From Aequorivita vladivostokensis (GTDB lineage Bacteria > Bacteroidota > Bacteroidia > Flavobacteriales > Flavobacteriaceae), in NCBI RefSeq assembly GCF_000952855.1, contig NZ_JSVU01000004.1:248001-312000 (forward strand): DNA of 64,000 nucleotides, given 5' to 3'. Both the position numbers and the translations under genes were made by a program. The notes below the pieces were generated by a model. That model searched no databases. It was not told the origin of the DNA and was given only the letters and a program-made list of their open reading frames with translations. Positions 8,324 through 17,333 of the stretch are shown here, in pieces (position 1 is the stretch's first letter; each line of letters begins with the position of its first letter).

Positions 8324-9286
8324 ATGGCACAACATAATTCATCTGAGGAGGTTGATTTGGGGTATTTATTAAAGAAATCAAATGATTTTTTGAAGAGTAT
8401 TGTACGAGGATTCTTTATGATAGTAGCTTTCTTTAGAAAATTTTTTATTGCTATAATTATTCTTATTATAGTTGGTTTTATCTATGGCTATTATAAAGAT
8501 TCTAATCTTACCAAAAGCTACAACAATGAAATAATTATTATCCCGAATTTTGAAACTGTTGATTATTTATATGATAAAGTTGAAGCCATTAACAATAAAA
8601 TTTCTGCAGGAGACACAATTTTACTAAAAAATGTATTAGATACAAATTATAGAAAAATTAATAGCATAAAATTAGAGCCGATAGTTGATATATATAATTT
8701 TGTCTCGAAATCTTATAGAAACTATGATGTACTGAGACTGATTGCTGAAAAACAAGATTTTTCAGAATATATAGCAGACCTTTCTACTAGTAAATATTAC
8801 AAGTATCATCGAATGCAGGTTTCGATTTCTGGTAAGGAATCTTCAGAAATAATAGTTAACGATTTACTTTCATATTTAAATTCTAATGAGCATTTCAGAG
8901 AGTATCAAAAGATTTACATAGAAAATAATCAGTTCAAGATTAAGGAATACTATGGCATGATTTCTCAAATAGATTCTTTGTTAAAGGCAAATTCTACTTT
9001 GAATACTTCAGCCTCAAACATTTCAATAAACAATAGTACGGATTTGTTCAATTTAATCGACAGGAAAAAACAATTGCTTGAGGATTTGGTTAAAATTGAA
9101 ACAGAAAGTATTGATTTTGAATTACCCATTAAAAAAGTTAGTAGTGATTATAATTTGGAAATTCATAGGTTTTTTTCTATTTCAAATAAGTTTAAATATC
9201 CACTGCTTTTAATAATCTTCTTTTCAATCATATTTCTATTTGTGAATATAATTAAGAGGTTAAAAATTTATTCTAATCGGGAATAA
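8324..9286 (+). CDS. Wzz-like polysaccharide chain-length determinant protein
   Basis: A 320-residue inner-membrane protein with the Wzz layout: a cytoplasmic N-terminus, one membrane helix at about residues 40-57, a large periplasmic region with coiled-coil-like stretches (about 190-270), and a second helix near the C-terminus (about 291-312). Such proteins set polymer length with Wzy and Wzx. I see no Walker motifs, so there is no attached tyrosine kinase. Base composition turns AT-rich here, at the edge of the variable part of the locus. Sequence similarity is weak; the call rests mainly on topology and position. Confidence 0.75.
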   Translation: MAQHNSSEEVDLGYLLKKSNDFLKSIVRGFFMIVAFFRKFFIAIIILIIVGFIYGYYKDSNLTKSYNNEIIIIPNFETVDYLYDKVEAINNKISAGDTILLKNVLDTNYRKINSIKLEPIVDIYNFVSKSYRNYDVLRLIAEKQDFSEYIADLSTSKYYKYHRMQVSISGKESSEIIVNDLLSYLNSNEHFREYQKIYIENNQFKIKEYYGMISQIDSLLKANSTLNTSASNISINNSTDLFNLIDRKKQLLEDLVKIETESIDFELPIKKVSSDYNLEIHRFFSISNKFKYPLLLIIFFSIIFLFVNIIKRLKIYSNRE

Positions 9287-9315
9287 TTAAAATATCCCCA
9301 GTTTTTTACGACTTC

Positions 9316-10440
9316 ATGAAAAAAAGAAATCTAATCGTTTTCGGAACCCGTCCAGAAGCCATAAAGATGGCCCCTTTGGTTCAGAAATTTTTAAATAACA
9401 AAAATTTTATTACTAAAGTTTGTGTAACCGCACAACATAGGGAAATGCTGGATCAAGTGCTGGATTTTTTTGAGATAATCCCAGATTTTGATCTGGATTT
9501 AATGCAACCAAACCAGAATCTCTACTCGTTAACAGCCACTATAATCGAAAATATGAAACCTGTTTTAGAAGAGGTCAACCCAGATTACGTGTATGTCCAC
9601 GGGGATACCACAACTTCAATGGCGGTAGGCATCGCAGCTTTTTACAGTGGTGCAAAAATATGTCATGTGGAAGCTGGTCTACGAACCTTCGATAGGCAAT
9701 ATCCATTCCCTGAAGAATTCAACCGTCAGCTCACTGGAAAAATTGCCGATTATCACTTTGCGCCTACCGAACTTTCCAAGAAAAATCTTTTAGCTGAAAA
9801 CACTAAAGAAGAGAGAATCTTGGTTACGGGAAACACAGTTATTGATGCTCTGCTCTATGGAATTGAAAAGGTAAATGCCGAAAATTTTAAGGATGCGGAA
9901 ATTGAAAATTTAAAAACCCTTTTAAATTTTCAGAAAAAAATAATACTTGTAACGGGGCATCGAAGAGAAAATCATGGAGATGGGCTTATAAGTATTTGCG
10001 CTGCGTTAAAAACTGTAGCGCAGAATAATCCGGATGTTGAAATTATATATCCCGTTCACCTCAATCCCAACGTAATAGGACCTGTAAATGAACTTCTCGG
10101 GGGCATTGAAAATATATATTTAGTGTCTCCATTGGCCTATCCCGCCTTTATTTGGTTGATGGAAAAATCATATCTAATTATTACGGATAGTGGCGGAATA
10201 CAAGAAGAAGCGCCAAGTTTGGGTAAACCGGTTTTAGTAACGAGAACCACAACCGAGCGCCCCGAAGCCGTGGAGGAAGGCACCGTAATTTTATTGGGAA
10301 CTGATACTGAAAGAATAGTTGAGGAAACGGAAAAATTATTGACAAATGTTGATTATTACAAAGGCATGAGCATGTTGCACAATCCTTATGGGGATGGAAA
10401 ATCAGCGGAACGGATTGTAAATTTTATAGAAGCTTTATAA
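9316..10440 (+). CDS. wecB: UDP-N-acetylglucosamine 2-epimerase (non-hydrolysing)
   Basis: A 374-residue cytosolic enzyme that interconverts UDP-GlcNAc and UDP-ManNAc. The N-terminus has the family motif FGTRPEAIKMAPL (about 9-21). YVHGDTTTSMA (about 95), HVEAGLRTFD (about 118), GHRRENHGDG and DSGGIQEEAPSLGKPVLV (about 290-307) are all present. The length is normal. The stop is 1 base before wecC, which uses the product, so the two form a UDP-ManNAcA module. Confidence 0.96.
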   Translation: MKKRNLIVFGTRPEAIKMAPLVQKFLNNKNFITKVCVTAQHREMLDQVLDFFEIIPDFDLDLMQPNQNLYSLTATIIENMKPVLEEVNPDYVYVHGDTTTSMAVGIAAFYSGAKICHVEAGLRTFDRQYPFPEEFNRQLTGKIADYHFAPTELSKKNLLAENTKEERILVTGNTVIDALLYGIEKVNAENFKDAEIENLKTLLNFQKKIILVTGHRRENHGDGLISICAALKTVAQNNPDVEIIYPVHLNPNVIGPVNELLGGIENIYLVSPLAYPAFIWLMEKSYLIITDSGGIQEEAPSLGKPVLVTRTTTERPEAVEEGTVILLGTDTERIVEETEKLLTNVDYYKGMSMLHNPYGDGKSAERIVNFIEAL

Positions 10441-10441
10441 A

Positions 10442-11653
10442 ATGGAAATTAAACCCACAGTGGTAATGATGGGCCTTGGCTATATAGGCTTGCCCACAGC
10501 GGCACTAATAGCCAGTAAAGGATTGAATGTAACGGGTGTTGATATTTCACAACACGTAGTAGATACCATAAACCAAGGCAAAATTCACATTGTAGAACCC
10601 GAACTCGATGGCTTGGTGCATTACGTGGTTAAAGAAGGCTATTTAAAGGCGGCAACAAAACCCATAATGGCCAATGTGTATTTAATAGCTGTGCCCACCC
10701 CATTTAAGGACAATCACGTGCCTGACCTGTCTTATGTAGAAAGTGCGGTAAAAAATATAATCCCTACGCTACAGAAAGGCGCTCTGGTTATTTTGGAATC
10801 TACCAGCCCTGTTGGCACCACCCATAAAATCCAAGAACTTATTTTTAAAGAACGGCCCGACTTAAAAGGTGAAATTTTTATTGCATATTGTCCCGAGCGC
10901 GTTTTGCCCGGAAACGTAATCTATGAACTGGAGCAAAACGATCGTGCAATAGGCGGAATTGACGATGAATCCACCGAAAAGGCAGTTTGGTTCTACAAAC
11001 ATTTTGTAAAAGGCGAACTGCACAAAACAAATTCACAAACCGCTGAGATGTGTAAATTGGTCGAAAATTCATCACGTGATGTGCAGATAGCTTTTGCCAA
11101 TGAGCTTTCCATGATTTGTGACAAGGCAAACATAAACGTTTGGGAATTGATCCGTCTGGCAAACAAACATCCCCGTGTAAATATTTTGCAACCGGGCACA
11201 GGTGTAGGCGGGCACTGTATAGCCGTTGATCCCTGGTTTATAGTTTCCGAATTTCCGGAAGAATCAAAAATAATTCGTTCGGCGCGCGAGATCAATAATT
11301 ACAAAACTGAATGGGCTATAGAAAAAGTGAAAAATACTGCACTTCAGTTTAAAATAGAACACGGTAGAGATGCAGTTATTGCCTGTATGGGCCTTGCTTT
11401 TAAACCGAATATTGATGATTTAAGAGAATCACCCGCGCTGCGTGTTTCGCAACAATTGGACGCAGACGGATTTAATGTTTTATTTGTAGAGCCAAATTTA
11501 AATTCTCACGATCAGTTTAAATTAACATCTTTAACGGAAGCCAAAAAGACTTGTGATATAATGGTATTTTTGGTTGCTCATAAAGAGTTTAAAGGATTGA
11601 ATGGAGAAATCCAAATGCAGGTCTTGGATTTTTGTGGGATTATAAATAAATAA
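10442..11653 (+). CDS. wecC: UDP-N-acetyl-D-mannosamine dehydrogenase
   Basis: A 403-residue NAD-dependent dehydrogenase of the UDP-Glc/GDP-Man family that oxidises UDP-ManNAc to UDP-ManNAcA. The N-terminal Rossmann motif GLGYIGLPTAA is typical of the WecC branch. The catalytic cysteine lies in GTGVGGHCIAVDPWF (about 255-269), the WecC version of the GGxCxPKD motif seen in Ugd. It is directly after wecB. The sugar probably enters the repeat unit through the WecG-like transferase at 24472. Confidence 0.94.
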   Translation: MEIKPTVVMMGLGYIGLPTAALIASKGLNVTGVDISQHVVDTINQGKIHIVEPELDGLVHYVVKEGYLKAATKPIMANVYLIAVPTPFKDNHVPDLSYVESAVKNIIPTLQKGALVILESTSPVGTTHKIQELIFKERPDLKGEIFIAYCPERVLPGNVIYELEQNDRAIGGIDDESTEKAVWFYKHFVKGELHKTNSQTAEMCKLVENSSRDVQIAFANELSMICDKANINVWELIRLANKHPRVNILQPGTGVGGHCIAVDPWFIVSEFPEESKIIRSAREINNYKTEWAIEKVKNTALQFKIEHGRDAVIACMGLAFKPNIDDLRESPALRVSQQLDADGFNVLFVEPNLNSHDQFKLTSLTEAKKTCDIMVFLVAHKEFKGLNGEIQMQVLDFCGIINK

Positions 11654-11655
11654 GG

Positions 11656-12126
11656 ATGAAGAATGTGTTTATTATACTAGTTTGTTCTCTCTTTTTTTTT
11701 GGCTGTCAAAAGAAAACTAACGAATATTATTTGTATCATGGATTGAAAGGGTATGATAAATTTCGTTATATTAACGAAGAGTTTGTTAAAGGATACGGAG
11801 TTCAAAAAATAGCCTTCTTTCGTGAAGCGAATCAGTTACAATATACTTTAATGTTAGCTGATGATGTTACTTCTGAAAAGGTTGAACAATATAGTTTAGG
11901 TCTTCAAGTATATATTGATAAGAAAAACTTGCCTGATAACCAAACCTACTTGATATGGGATAGCAAACCAAAAATACAGAATATTGGAGATAATAAATAT
12001 ATAATAAATGGTTTTCAAGAGCCTATTAAACAAATAGATAGCCTTATATTTTTTCTTTATGACAGGCATCAATATCAAGGAGGAATAGGTAAAAGAATTG
12101 TTATTAAAAATATTGAGCTTAATTAA
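11656..12126 (+). CDS. Predicted lipoprotein of unknown function
   Basis: A 156-residue protein I do not recognise. The N-terminus is a type II signal peptide with lipobox FFGC and lipidated Cys17, so it should be an envelope lipoprotein. The rest is polar, rich in Lys, Asn and Tyr, without repeats or cysteine pairs. It starts 2 bases after wecC and ends 6 bases before another lipoprotein gene, so it is part of the polysaccharide operon. Codon use is AT-rich like the next genes. A role in glycan handling is inferred from position only. Confidence 0.7.
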   Translation: MKNVFIILVCSLFFFGCQKKTNEYYLYHGLKGYDKFRYINEEFVKGYGVQKIAFFREANQLQYTLMLADDVTSEKVEQYSLGLQVYIDKKNLPDNQTYLIWDSKPKIQNIGDNKYIINGFQEPIKQIDSLIFFLYDRHQYQGGIGKRIVIKNIELN

Positions 12127-12132
12127 TCATAA

Positions 12133-12948
12133 ATGAAATATCTATCGACTTTAATATTATGTGTGTATTTATGCTCTTGTAGTAATGAAGATATAATTAA
12201 TGATGAAAGGATAATTCAGGAGTTTTCCGATAGTTTTTACACTATAAATCCTTATTGGAATACTTCGGAAACGACAAATAGTAGTAGGTATGGTATTGTA
12301 AATGATCCTTTAGATATCCAAAATAATTCTCTTGCTTTCCATCTTTTCCCAGAGGATTTTAATTATGGAGGAAAGAGAAATGAATTTGTATTAAAAACAA
12401 AGGATACTATTGGACTTAATGTGGATTATTCTTTCAAATTTTTATTTACTTCAGAATTTTTTGCGCGAAATAAGGAATTAGATTGGATTATGATTCATCA
12501 GTGGCATGATATGCCTCCACGAGGAATGAGTTGGAGTGATTATAACATGGATACTAATCCCCCAATACAATTGTACATTAGAGTCCTTCCAGGCGATAAA
12601 TATTATATTGTATATGCCTACGGGTTAAAAGATAAAAATAGAAAAAGCTTAAGACATTTAACATACGAATTTCCTCTCCAACCGAATGAATGGTATTCTT
12701 TTGAAAACACCATAAAGTGGGCTAAGGATGAATCGGGTTATTCAATTCCAAGTATAAATGGAGAATATTTAGTTAAATCAGATGAAAACCCTACGGGTAA
12801 ATTAATTGGAGCGAATATGTTTAATGATGTGCCTAATTATTTCAAAATGGGGCTTTATGGGAATTACTTAAGTAATGATACCATATCTGTTTATATTGAT
12901 AATTTTAATTATCTGTTGTATCTGCCCGAGAAAACAGGATCAGAATAG
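12133..12948 (+). CDS. Lipoprotein with heparin-lyase-I-like (polysaccharide lyase) fold
   Basis: A 271-residue predicted lipoprotein (lipobox CSC, Cys16). The body resembles the beta-jelly-roll polysaccharide lyase family that includes heparinase I and some alginate lyases (Pfam Polysacc_lyase): WIMIHQWHDMPP at about 117-128, PIQLYIRVLPGDKYY, NEWYSFENTIKWAKD with GEYLVK, and a final FKMGLYGN strand. The central QWH and late Tyr resemble catalytic-cleft positions in such lyases, but I cannot prove activity. Inside an assembly operon, after two ManNAcA genes, it may trim or release the uronic-acid polymer at the cell surface or in the periplasm. Assignment is by motif recall. Confidence 0.65.
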   Translation: MKYLSTLILCVYLCSCSNEDIINDERIIQEFSDSFYTINPYWNTSETTNSSRYGIVNDPLDIQNNSLAFHLFPEDFNYGGKRNEFVLKTKDTIGLNVDYSFKFLFTSEFFARNKELDWIMIHQWHDMPPRGMSWSDYNMDTNPPIQLYIRVLPGDKYYIVYAYGLKDKNRKSLRHLTYEFPLQPNEWYSFENTIKWAKDESGYSIPSINGEYLVKSDENPTGKLIGANMFNDVPNYFKMGLYGNYLSNDTISVYIDNFNYLLYLPEKTGSE

Positions 12949-12972
12949 TTCAAAGAAAAATTAATCTGAGAA

Positions 12973-14229
12973 ATGAATAAAAGAATTTTTCTTAAGGATA
13001 TTCTATTAAACAACGCTTCTCAGGGACTTCAATTTGGATCTAGGTGGATATTTAATGTCACACTTATCAATATTCTTAGCATTCATGACTATGCTGTTTT
13101 CTCATTTGTTTACTCAGCTTCCAATATTTTAATGGCCTTTATGCCCTTTGGTAGCCCGATTTTTTTAATCAATGAAACGAAAACTATAGAAAAAAATAAA
13201 AAAACATTTTTAAGTTCTCTATATATAACCTCACTTTTATTTATAGCGACTTTATCTTTATATTTTATTTTAACACCTTTCTTAGAATTTATAAAAGGGT
13301 GGAATCTGTTGATATATGGAATAATTTTAGGATATATTCTATCTTTAAATCTTATTCTCTTTTCTTTCTATAAGGGTGCTGGGAACTTTCTAAAGGAGCT
13401 AAAAGCCTATACTTACTTCTTCCTATTATTGATTCTGTTGATAGGATATTTATTTCTATGGGAAAATCCCGTATCTAATTTACATTTCATTTTCATAACT
13501 CTTATTGCTATTAATCTATTTGTGTTTATTCTTTCTATATTTTTAGACCCAACTATATTAAAAAAGAATACACCTCTAGAATCCCTCCGGAAAAAATATT
13601 TATTGGATAGTTTTAAAGAAAGAAAATATTTTGGCTACCAAGATATAGTTACAGCAATTTACACCCAATCCGGAATGATAATCCTTTTTTATCTTCTCGA
13701 TACTGAAACTTATGGCTATTATAGGGCTTTATTTGTTATAATAGCTCCCGTGTACTTAATTACAGTTTCTATGTCTCAAGTCGTTCTATCCTATTTAAAG
13801 AAGCTAAGTGGAACGAATTTACTTGCAAATTTTAGAAAATTACAATTGTATAGCTTTTTGGTAGGTTTCGGAATCCTAATCATACTTTACTTTTTTAAAG
13901 ATATTGTTTTCCAACTGATTAAGGTTCCCATGAATGATATTACCTTCACGGCCTTTATTATAGTTCTAGCCACTGCATTAACCAGATTTATATTTGCTAA
14001 TTATGAAATGTTGCTGATTATTTTGGATAAGCAAAAGTTCCGATTCTATATTGTGTTTATTGTCGCTATAATAAATATAATCCTTGTTTTTATTTTGCTT
14101 CCAAAATTTGGATTAATTGGAGCTGTCTCCACTAATTTAATAACCTACATTTCATTATTATTTGGGTTGCTTGTTTTTACAGAAAAGATACTTGTTAATA
14201 GGAGCAATACCTTCAGTAAGGAGGATTAA
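12973..14229 (+). CDS. Wzx-type flippase (polysaccharide biosynthesis/MATE-like)
   Basis: A 418-residue multi-spanning inner-membrane protein with about 12-13 predicted helices, the size and pattern of O-antigen/capsule repeat-unit flippases. The N-terminal segment NASQGLQFGSRWIFNVTLIN is typical of the family entry helix. It would move undecaprenyl-linked repeat units to the periplasmic side for polymerisation. There is one flippase but several polymerase-like proteins in the locus. AT-rich composition matches its neighbours. Confidence 0.82.
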   Translation: MNKRIFLKDILLNNASQGLQFGSRWIFNVTLINILSIHDYAVFSFVYSASNILMAFMPFGSPIFLINETKTIEKNKKTFLSSLYITSLLFIATLSLYFILTPFLEFIKGWNLLIYGIILGYILSLNLILFSFYKGAGNFLKELKAYTYFFLLLILLIGYLFLWENPVSNLHFIFITLIAINLFVFILSIFLDPTILKKNTPLESLRKKYLLDSFKERKYFGYQDIVTAIYTQSGMIILFYLLDTETYGYYRALFVIIAPVYLITVSMSQVVLSYLKKLSGTNLLANFRKLQLYSFLVGFGILIILYFFKDIVFQLIKVPMNDITFTAFIIVLATALTRFIFANYEMLLIILDKQKFRFYIVFIVAIINIILVFILLPKFGLIGAVSTNLITYISLLFGLLVFTEKILVNRSNTFSKED

Positions 14230-14262
14230 AAAATACGAATCAATGAATTCAAAAAAAAAACT

Positions 14263-14439
14263 ATGCAACTCGGATTTTTTTTATTCGTTTATATACAGAC
14301 AACAAATGCTTTCTATGATATTTTGAATAACTCAGGAATAAAGCAATTTGATATTCAAAACCAATCGATTTCAGATGTTACTGGATTAACATGTCTTGCT
14401 GGTTTATGTAGTTTTATTATGGGAATCAGACTTAATTAA
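14263..14439 (+). CDS. Small ORF, possibly a gene remnant
   Basis: A 58-codon open frame from ATG to TAA inside the 291-base gap between the flippase and a Wzy-like gene. It has a hydrophobic start (LGFFLFVYI) and end (LCSFIMGIRLN). I recognise no family. A second, shorter frame (ATG at 14243, 26 codons) overlaps it. This could be a small membrane peptide or debris of a lost gene. Confidence 0.25.
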   Translation: MQLGFFLFVYIQTTNAFYDILNNSGIKQFDIQNQSISDVTGLTCLAGLCSFIMGIRLN

Positions 14440-14520
14440 TTGATTGAAAAGCAGTCCAACCTCAAATTACTTGCTATTTATTTTAAAGTATATTTACGGA
14501 GATTAAATTATCATTCCTAA

Positions 14521-15753
14521 ATGTTGAAAATTTCTTATTTAGATAATTTTATAATTCTATTGATGTTTGCATTGCTGCCTGTAGACATGCTAAATGGAAT
14601 AGTATTAAAAAATGGTATTAATTTACCCATTAGCATCGGCCAACTCTTTAAACTTGTTATCTTAATCTTTATATTTTTTCGATTTTTATTTAAGCCTAAG
14701 TTACTTTTAGTGTCTCTAGGATTTACCGCATTACTTTTCCTTCCCTCAATTTATCAATCATTCAAAATATTTTCTGTGTCATCCATTTTTGAAGATATTG
14801 TCAAGATCTCAAAATACCTTACCCCATTATATTGTTTTTTATTTTTTGCAGACTTTATTAAGCGAGATGGTTATGTGGGAATAGTAAAATTGCGAAATCT
14901 TATACGTTTTTCTTATATAGTTTTAGTTGGTAATATACTCTTGAAATACATTGGCTTGGGCTATCCTATGTATGAATATGGGAGTATTGGGAGCAAAGGG
15001 TTCTTTTATGCAGGAAACGAAATTTCGGCTTTATTAGTTATTTTAAGCTCTTTTATGGCCTTTGATATATGGAATAGAGGAAAAAAAATTCAATATTTCT
15101 TATTGTGGGCGTTTACGCTTTTTGTGGGCTTAACTGTTAGTTCTAAAACAGGAATAGTAGGAATTCTCTTGATATTCTTTTTAATTCCACTAAAAAGACC
15201 ATCATTGAAAATAAATCTTAAAAGTTTCATTTTTTTTCTCGCTTCAATATTTCTCATCATTCCTTTATCTCTTTTTCTAATATGGCGGTCCATCCAAGGA
15301 ACAGCATTCTTCATAAGACTACAGTATTTTTCTGAAAAGTTTGATTTTTGGACATTTCTCTTATCAAGTAGAAATATTTTCTTCAAGGAGGCAAACAAGA
15401 CATATAAGGAAAAATATGATTTCATTGAAAAAATTATGGGTGTGGGTCAAACACAATATGAAAACTTAAACCACAATCAAATTGTTGAGATAGATTTTGC
15501 CGATATCTTTTTTGCTTATGGTCTTTTCGGTTTGTTGTACTTTGGAATGTTAATGTCTTTTCTCATTGTGCAAGCAGTTCGTTTTTCAAGCAATAAAAGA
15601 CACATCTATTCAAATTATGTTTTATTAATGATTTGGATTCTAATAGGAATTTCCGCAACAGCTGGACATGTATTTAGTTCGGGTATGGCGGCGGTATTCA
15701 TAGGAATTGTTTTTGCTTTAATGTATTTTAAGGAGAAGCAGGAAGATATTTAA
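14521..15753 (+). CDS. O-antigen polymerase/ligase-like membrane protein (Wzy candidate 1)
   Basis: A 410-residue integral membrane protein with about 10-12 helices and a larger periplasmic loop (about 260-330, holding most charged residues), the architecture of Wzy polymerases and WaaL ligases. Sequence conservation in these families is low, so exact function cannot be read. It follows the flippase, the usual place for Wzy. Three more proteins of this class lie downstream (22032, 23314, 25489). Confidence 0.7.
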   Translation: MLKISYLDNFIILLMFALLPVDMLNGIVLKNGINLPISIGQLFKLVILIFIFFRFLFKPKLLLVSLGFTALLFLPSIYQSFKIFSVSSIFEDIVKISKYLTPLYCFLFFADFIKRDGYVGIVKLRNLIRFSYIVLVGNILLKYIGLGYPMYEYGSIGSKGFFYAGNEISALLVILSSFMAFDIWNRGKKIQYFLLWAFTLFVGLTVSSKTGIVGILLIFFLIPLKRPSLKINLKSFIFFLASIFLIIPLSLFLIWRSIQGTAFFIRLQYFSEKFDFWTFLLSSRNIFFKEANKTYKEKYDFIEKIMGVGQTQYENLNHNQIVEIDFADIFFAYGLFGLLYFGMLMSFLIVQAVRFSSNKRHIYSNYVLLMIWILIGISATAGHVFSSGMAAVFIGIVFALMYFKEKQEDI

Positions 15754-15844
15754 TTTTCTAATTTACTTTTAATAAAAATTAATTTTTGTATCTCTCTTAA
15801 TTGCCTTATTTTTAAGAATAAATAATCCTTATTAACATAAAGAT

Positions 15845-17251
15845 ATGAGAGTTATAATACTTGTATTAGTTTTATTTATTTACAATTCTTGTAATAAAGA
15901 AGAACAAAATGAAATTGTACTTCCAGGAGATTTTGAAATTAGCATTCACTCACTTGCATCAAATTCGGTATTGATAAGATGGACGGAGTCTATCAGTGAA
16001 GACGGGGCAATTGTTTCATATAATATTTATTTAAATGATGTTCTTTTATCCGAGGGACTAAATCAATATGAATATGAGGTAAATAACTTAATGCCTCAGA
16101 ATAATTACGTTGTAAAGATAGTGGCAGAAAATAATAACGGAACACTTGAAAGGACACTTAGATTTACCACCCTGCTTCCAGAGGAGGTTTTTCTTCCAGG
16201 AGATTTTGAAATCAACATTGAATCATTAACCCCAGTTTCTGCTGTGGTAAAATGGACTGAGTCAGTTGCAGAAGACGGTTCGGACATTTTATATACTGTT
16301 TATTTAGATAATACTTTAGTTGCGGAGAATATAAATCAACTAGAATATTTCTTAAATAATTTAGTTCCTGAAACTGACTACACTGTAAAAGTAGTCGCTG
16401 AGAATTTAGTTGGCGTTAACGAACAAACAATTCAATTTACAACTCCGGCGCCCTCAGAATTATATCTATACAAAATGAGGGATTCTGGATCGAATTCTCA
16501 TCTATTTGAGTATGATGTAAATTATAATCTTATAGGGCATATCGAGAACCACGATCAACCCGGATGGGAATTCTATTACGAATACCAATATGAGAATAAC
16601 TTAATTATTAAGGAGAGAAGTTTTGGATATGGATATTACTCTGGCATTTGTAATTACTTTTATGGTTCGAACGGTCTTGAAAGGATAAATTATAGACGTG
16701 GTGATGACATAATACTTGAAGATAAATATGAATTTAATTCAGATCATACTTCTTATACTCGCGAATTTATCAAGGAAAATCATATAACTGGTGAAACAAC
16801 AACCATTCTATACTCAAATATTGCCACCTATAATGGTCAAAATAATTTAACAAAATTGGTAACTCAAAATGAAACAATGGGCGGAGATAGTAAAACTATT
16901 CATTTTCAATACGATGGAAGTAATTTAATTAAAATCACAGATTCAGAAAATAATGTTTGGGATATCAGTTACGATAATAAAAAGAGGTTGAAAACATTTA
17001 ATGGTCACTTTGAAGGCGCTCAATTTACATTTGGCCTAAAAAGGGATAATTTTTTAGAAGATGAAATTGTTAAAGAATTAATGCTAATTCCATTTTTTTA
17101 CACATTTAATAATCAGAATAATATAACAGAGGTTAAAAAGAATGGCAATTTATTTTCGAAAATAAACTATCAATATAACTCTTATGAATATCCAATTGAG
17201 GCATTAGTTAATAACCAGGCAGCATATACTTTTGAATATATAATAAGGTGA
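15845..17251 (+). CDS. Lipoprotein with two FN3 domains and a YD-repeat-like C-terminus
   Basis: A 468-residue predicted surface or periplasmic lipoprotein (lipobox NSC, Cys16). Two fibronectin type III domains follow (about 25-112 and 116-203). They are tandem copies: each begins LPGDFEI, continues with W-T-E-S and ends in a VVAEN strand plus FTT; the DNA starts of the two units (15920 and 16193) are 273 bases apart. The C-terminal 260 residues contain repeated Tyr/Asn/Asp-rich strands such as FEYDVNYNLIGHIEN and IHFQYDGSNLIKIT, like RHS/YD beta-repeats. I know no function. It is separated from Wzy by about 90 bases and lies next to two opposite-strand T9SS cargo genes. Confidence 0.65.
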   Translation: MRVIILVLVLFIYNSCNKEEQNEIVLPGDFEISIHSLASNSVLIRWTESISEDGAIVSYNIYLNDVLLSEGLNQYEYEVNNLMPQNNYVVKIVAENNNGTLERTLRFTTLLPEEVFLPGDFEINIESLTPVSAVVKWTESVAEDGSDILYTVYLDNTLVAENINQLEYFLNNLVPETDYTVKVVAENLVGVNEQTIQFTTPAPSELYLYKMRDSGSNSHLFEYDVNYNLIGHIENHDQPGWEFYYEYQYENNLIIKERSFGYGYYSGICNYFYGSNGLERINYRRGDDIILEDKYEFNSDHTSYTREFIKENHITGETTTILYSNIATYNGQNNLTKLVTQNETMGGDSKTIHFQYDGSNLIKITDSENNVWDISYDNKKRLKTFNGHFEGAQFTFGLKRDNFLEDEIVKELMLIPFFYTFNNQNNITEVKKNGNLFSKINYQYNSYEYPIEALVNNQAAYTFEYIIR

Positions 17252-17333
17252 TTTTAATTATTTTATAAATATAGAGTAACGAAGTAATAAAGCGTATTTG
17301 TTGCAATGTAAAATTCACAAAATCAATTATAAT

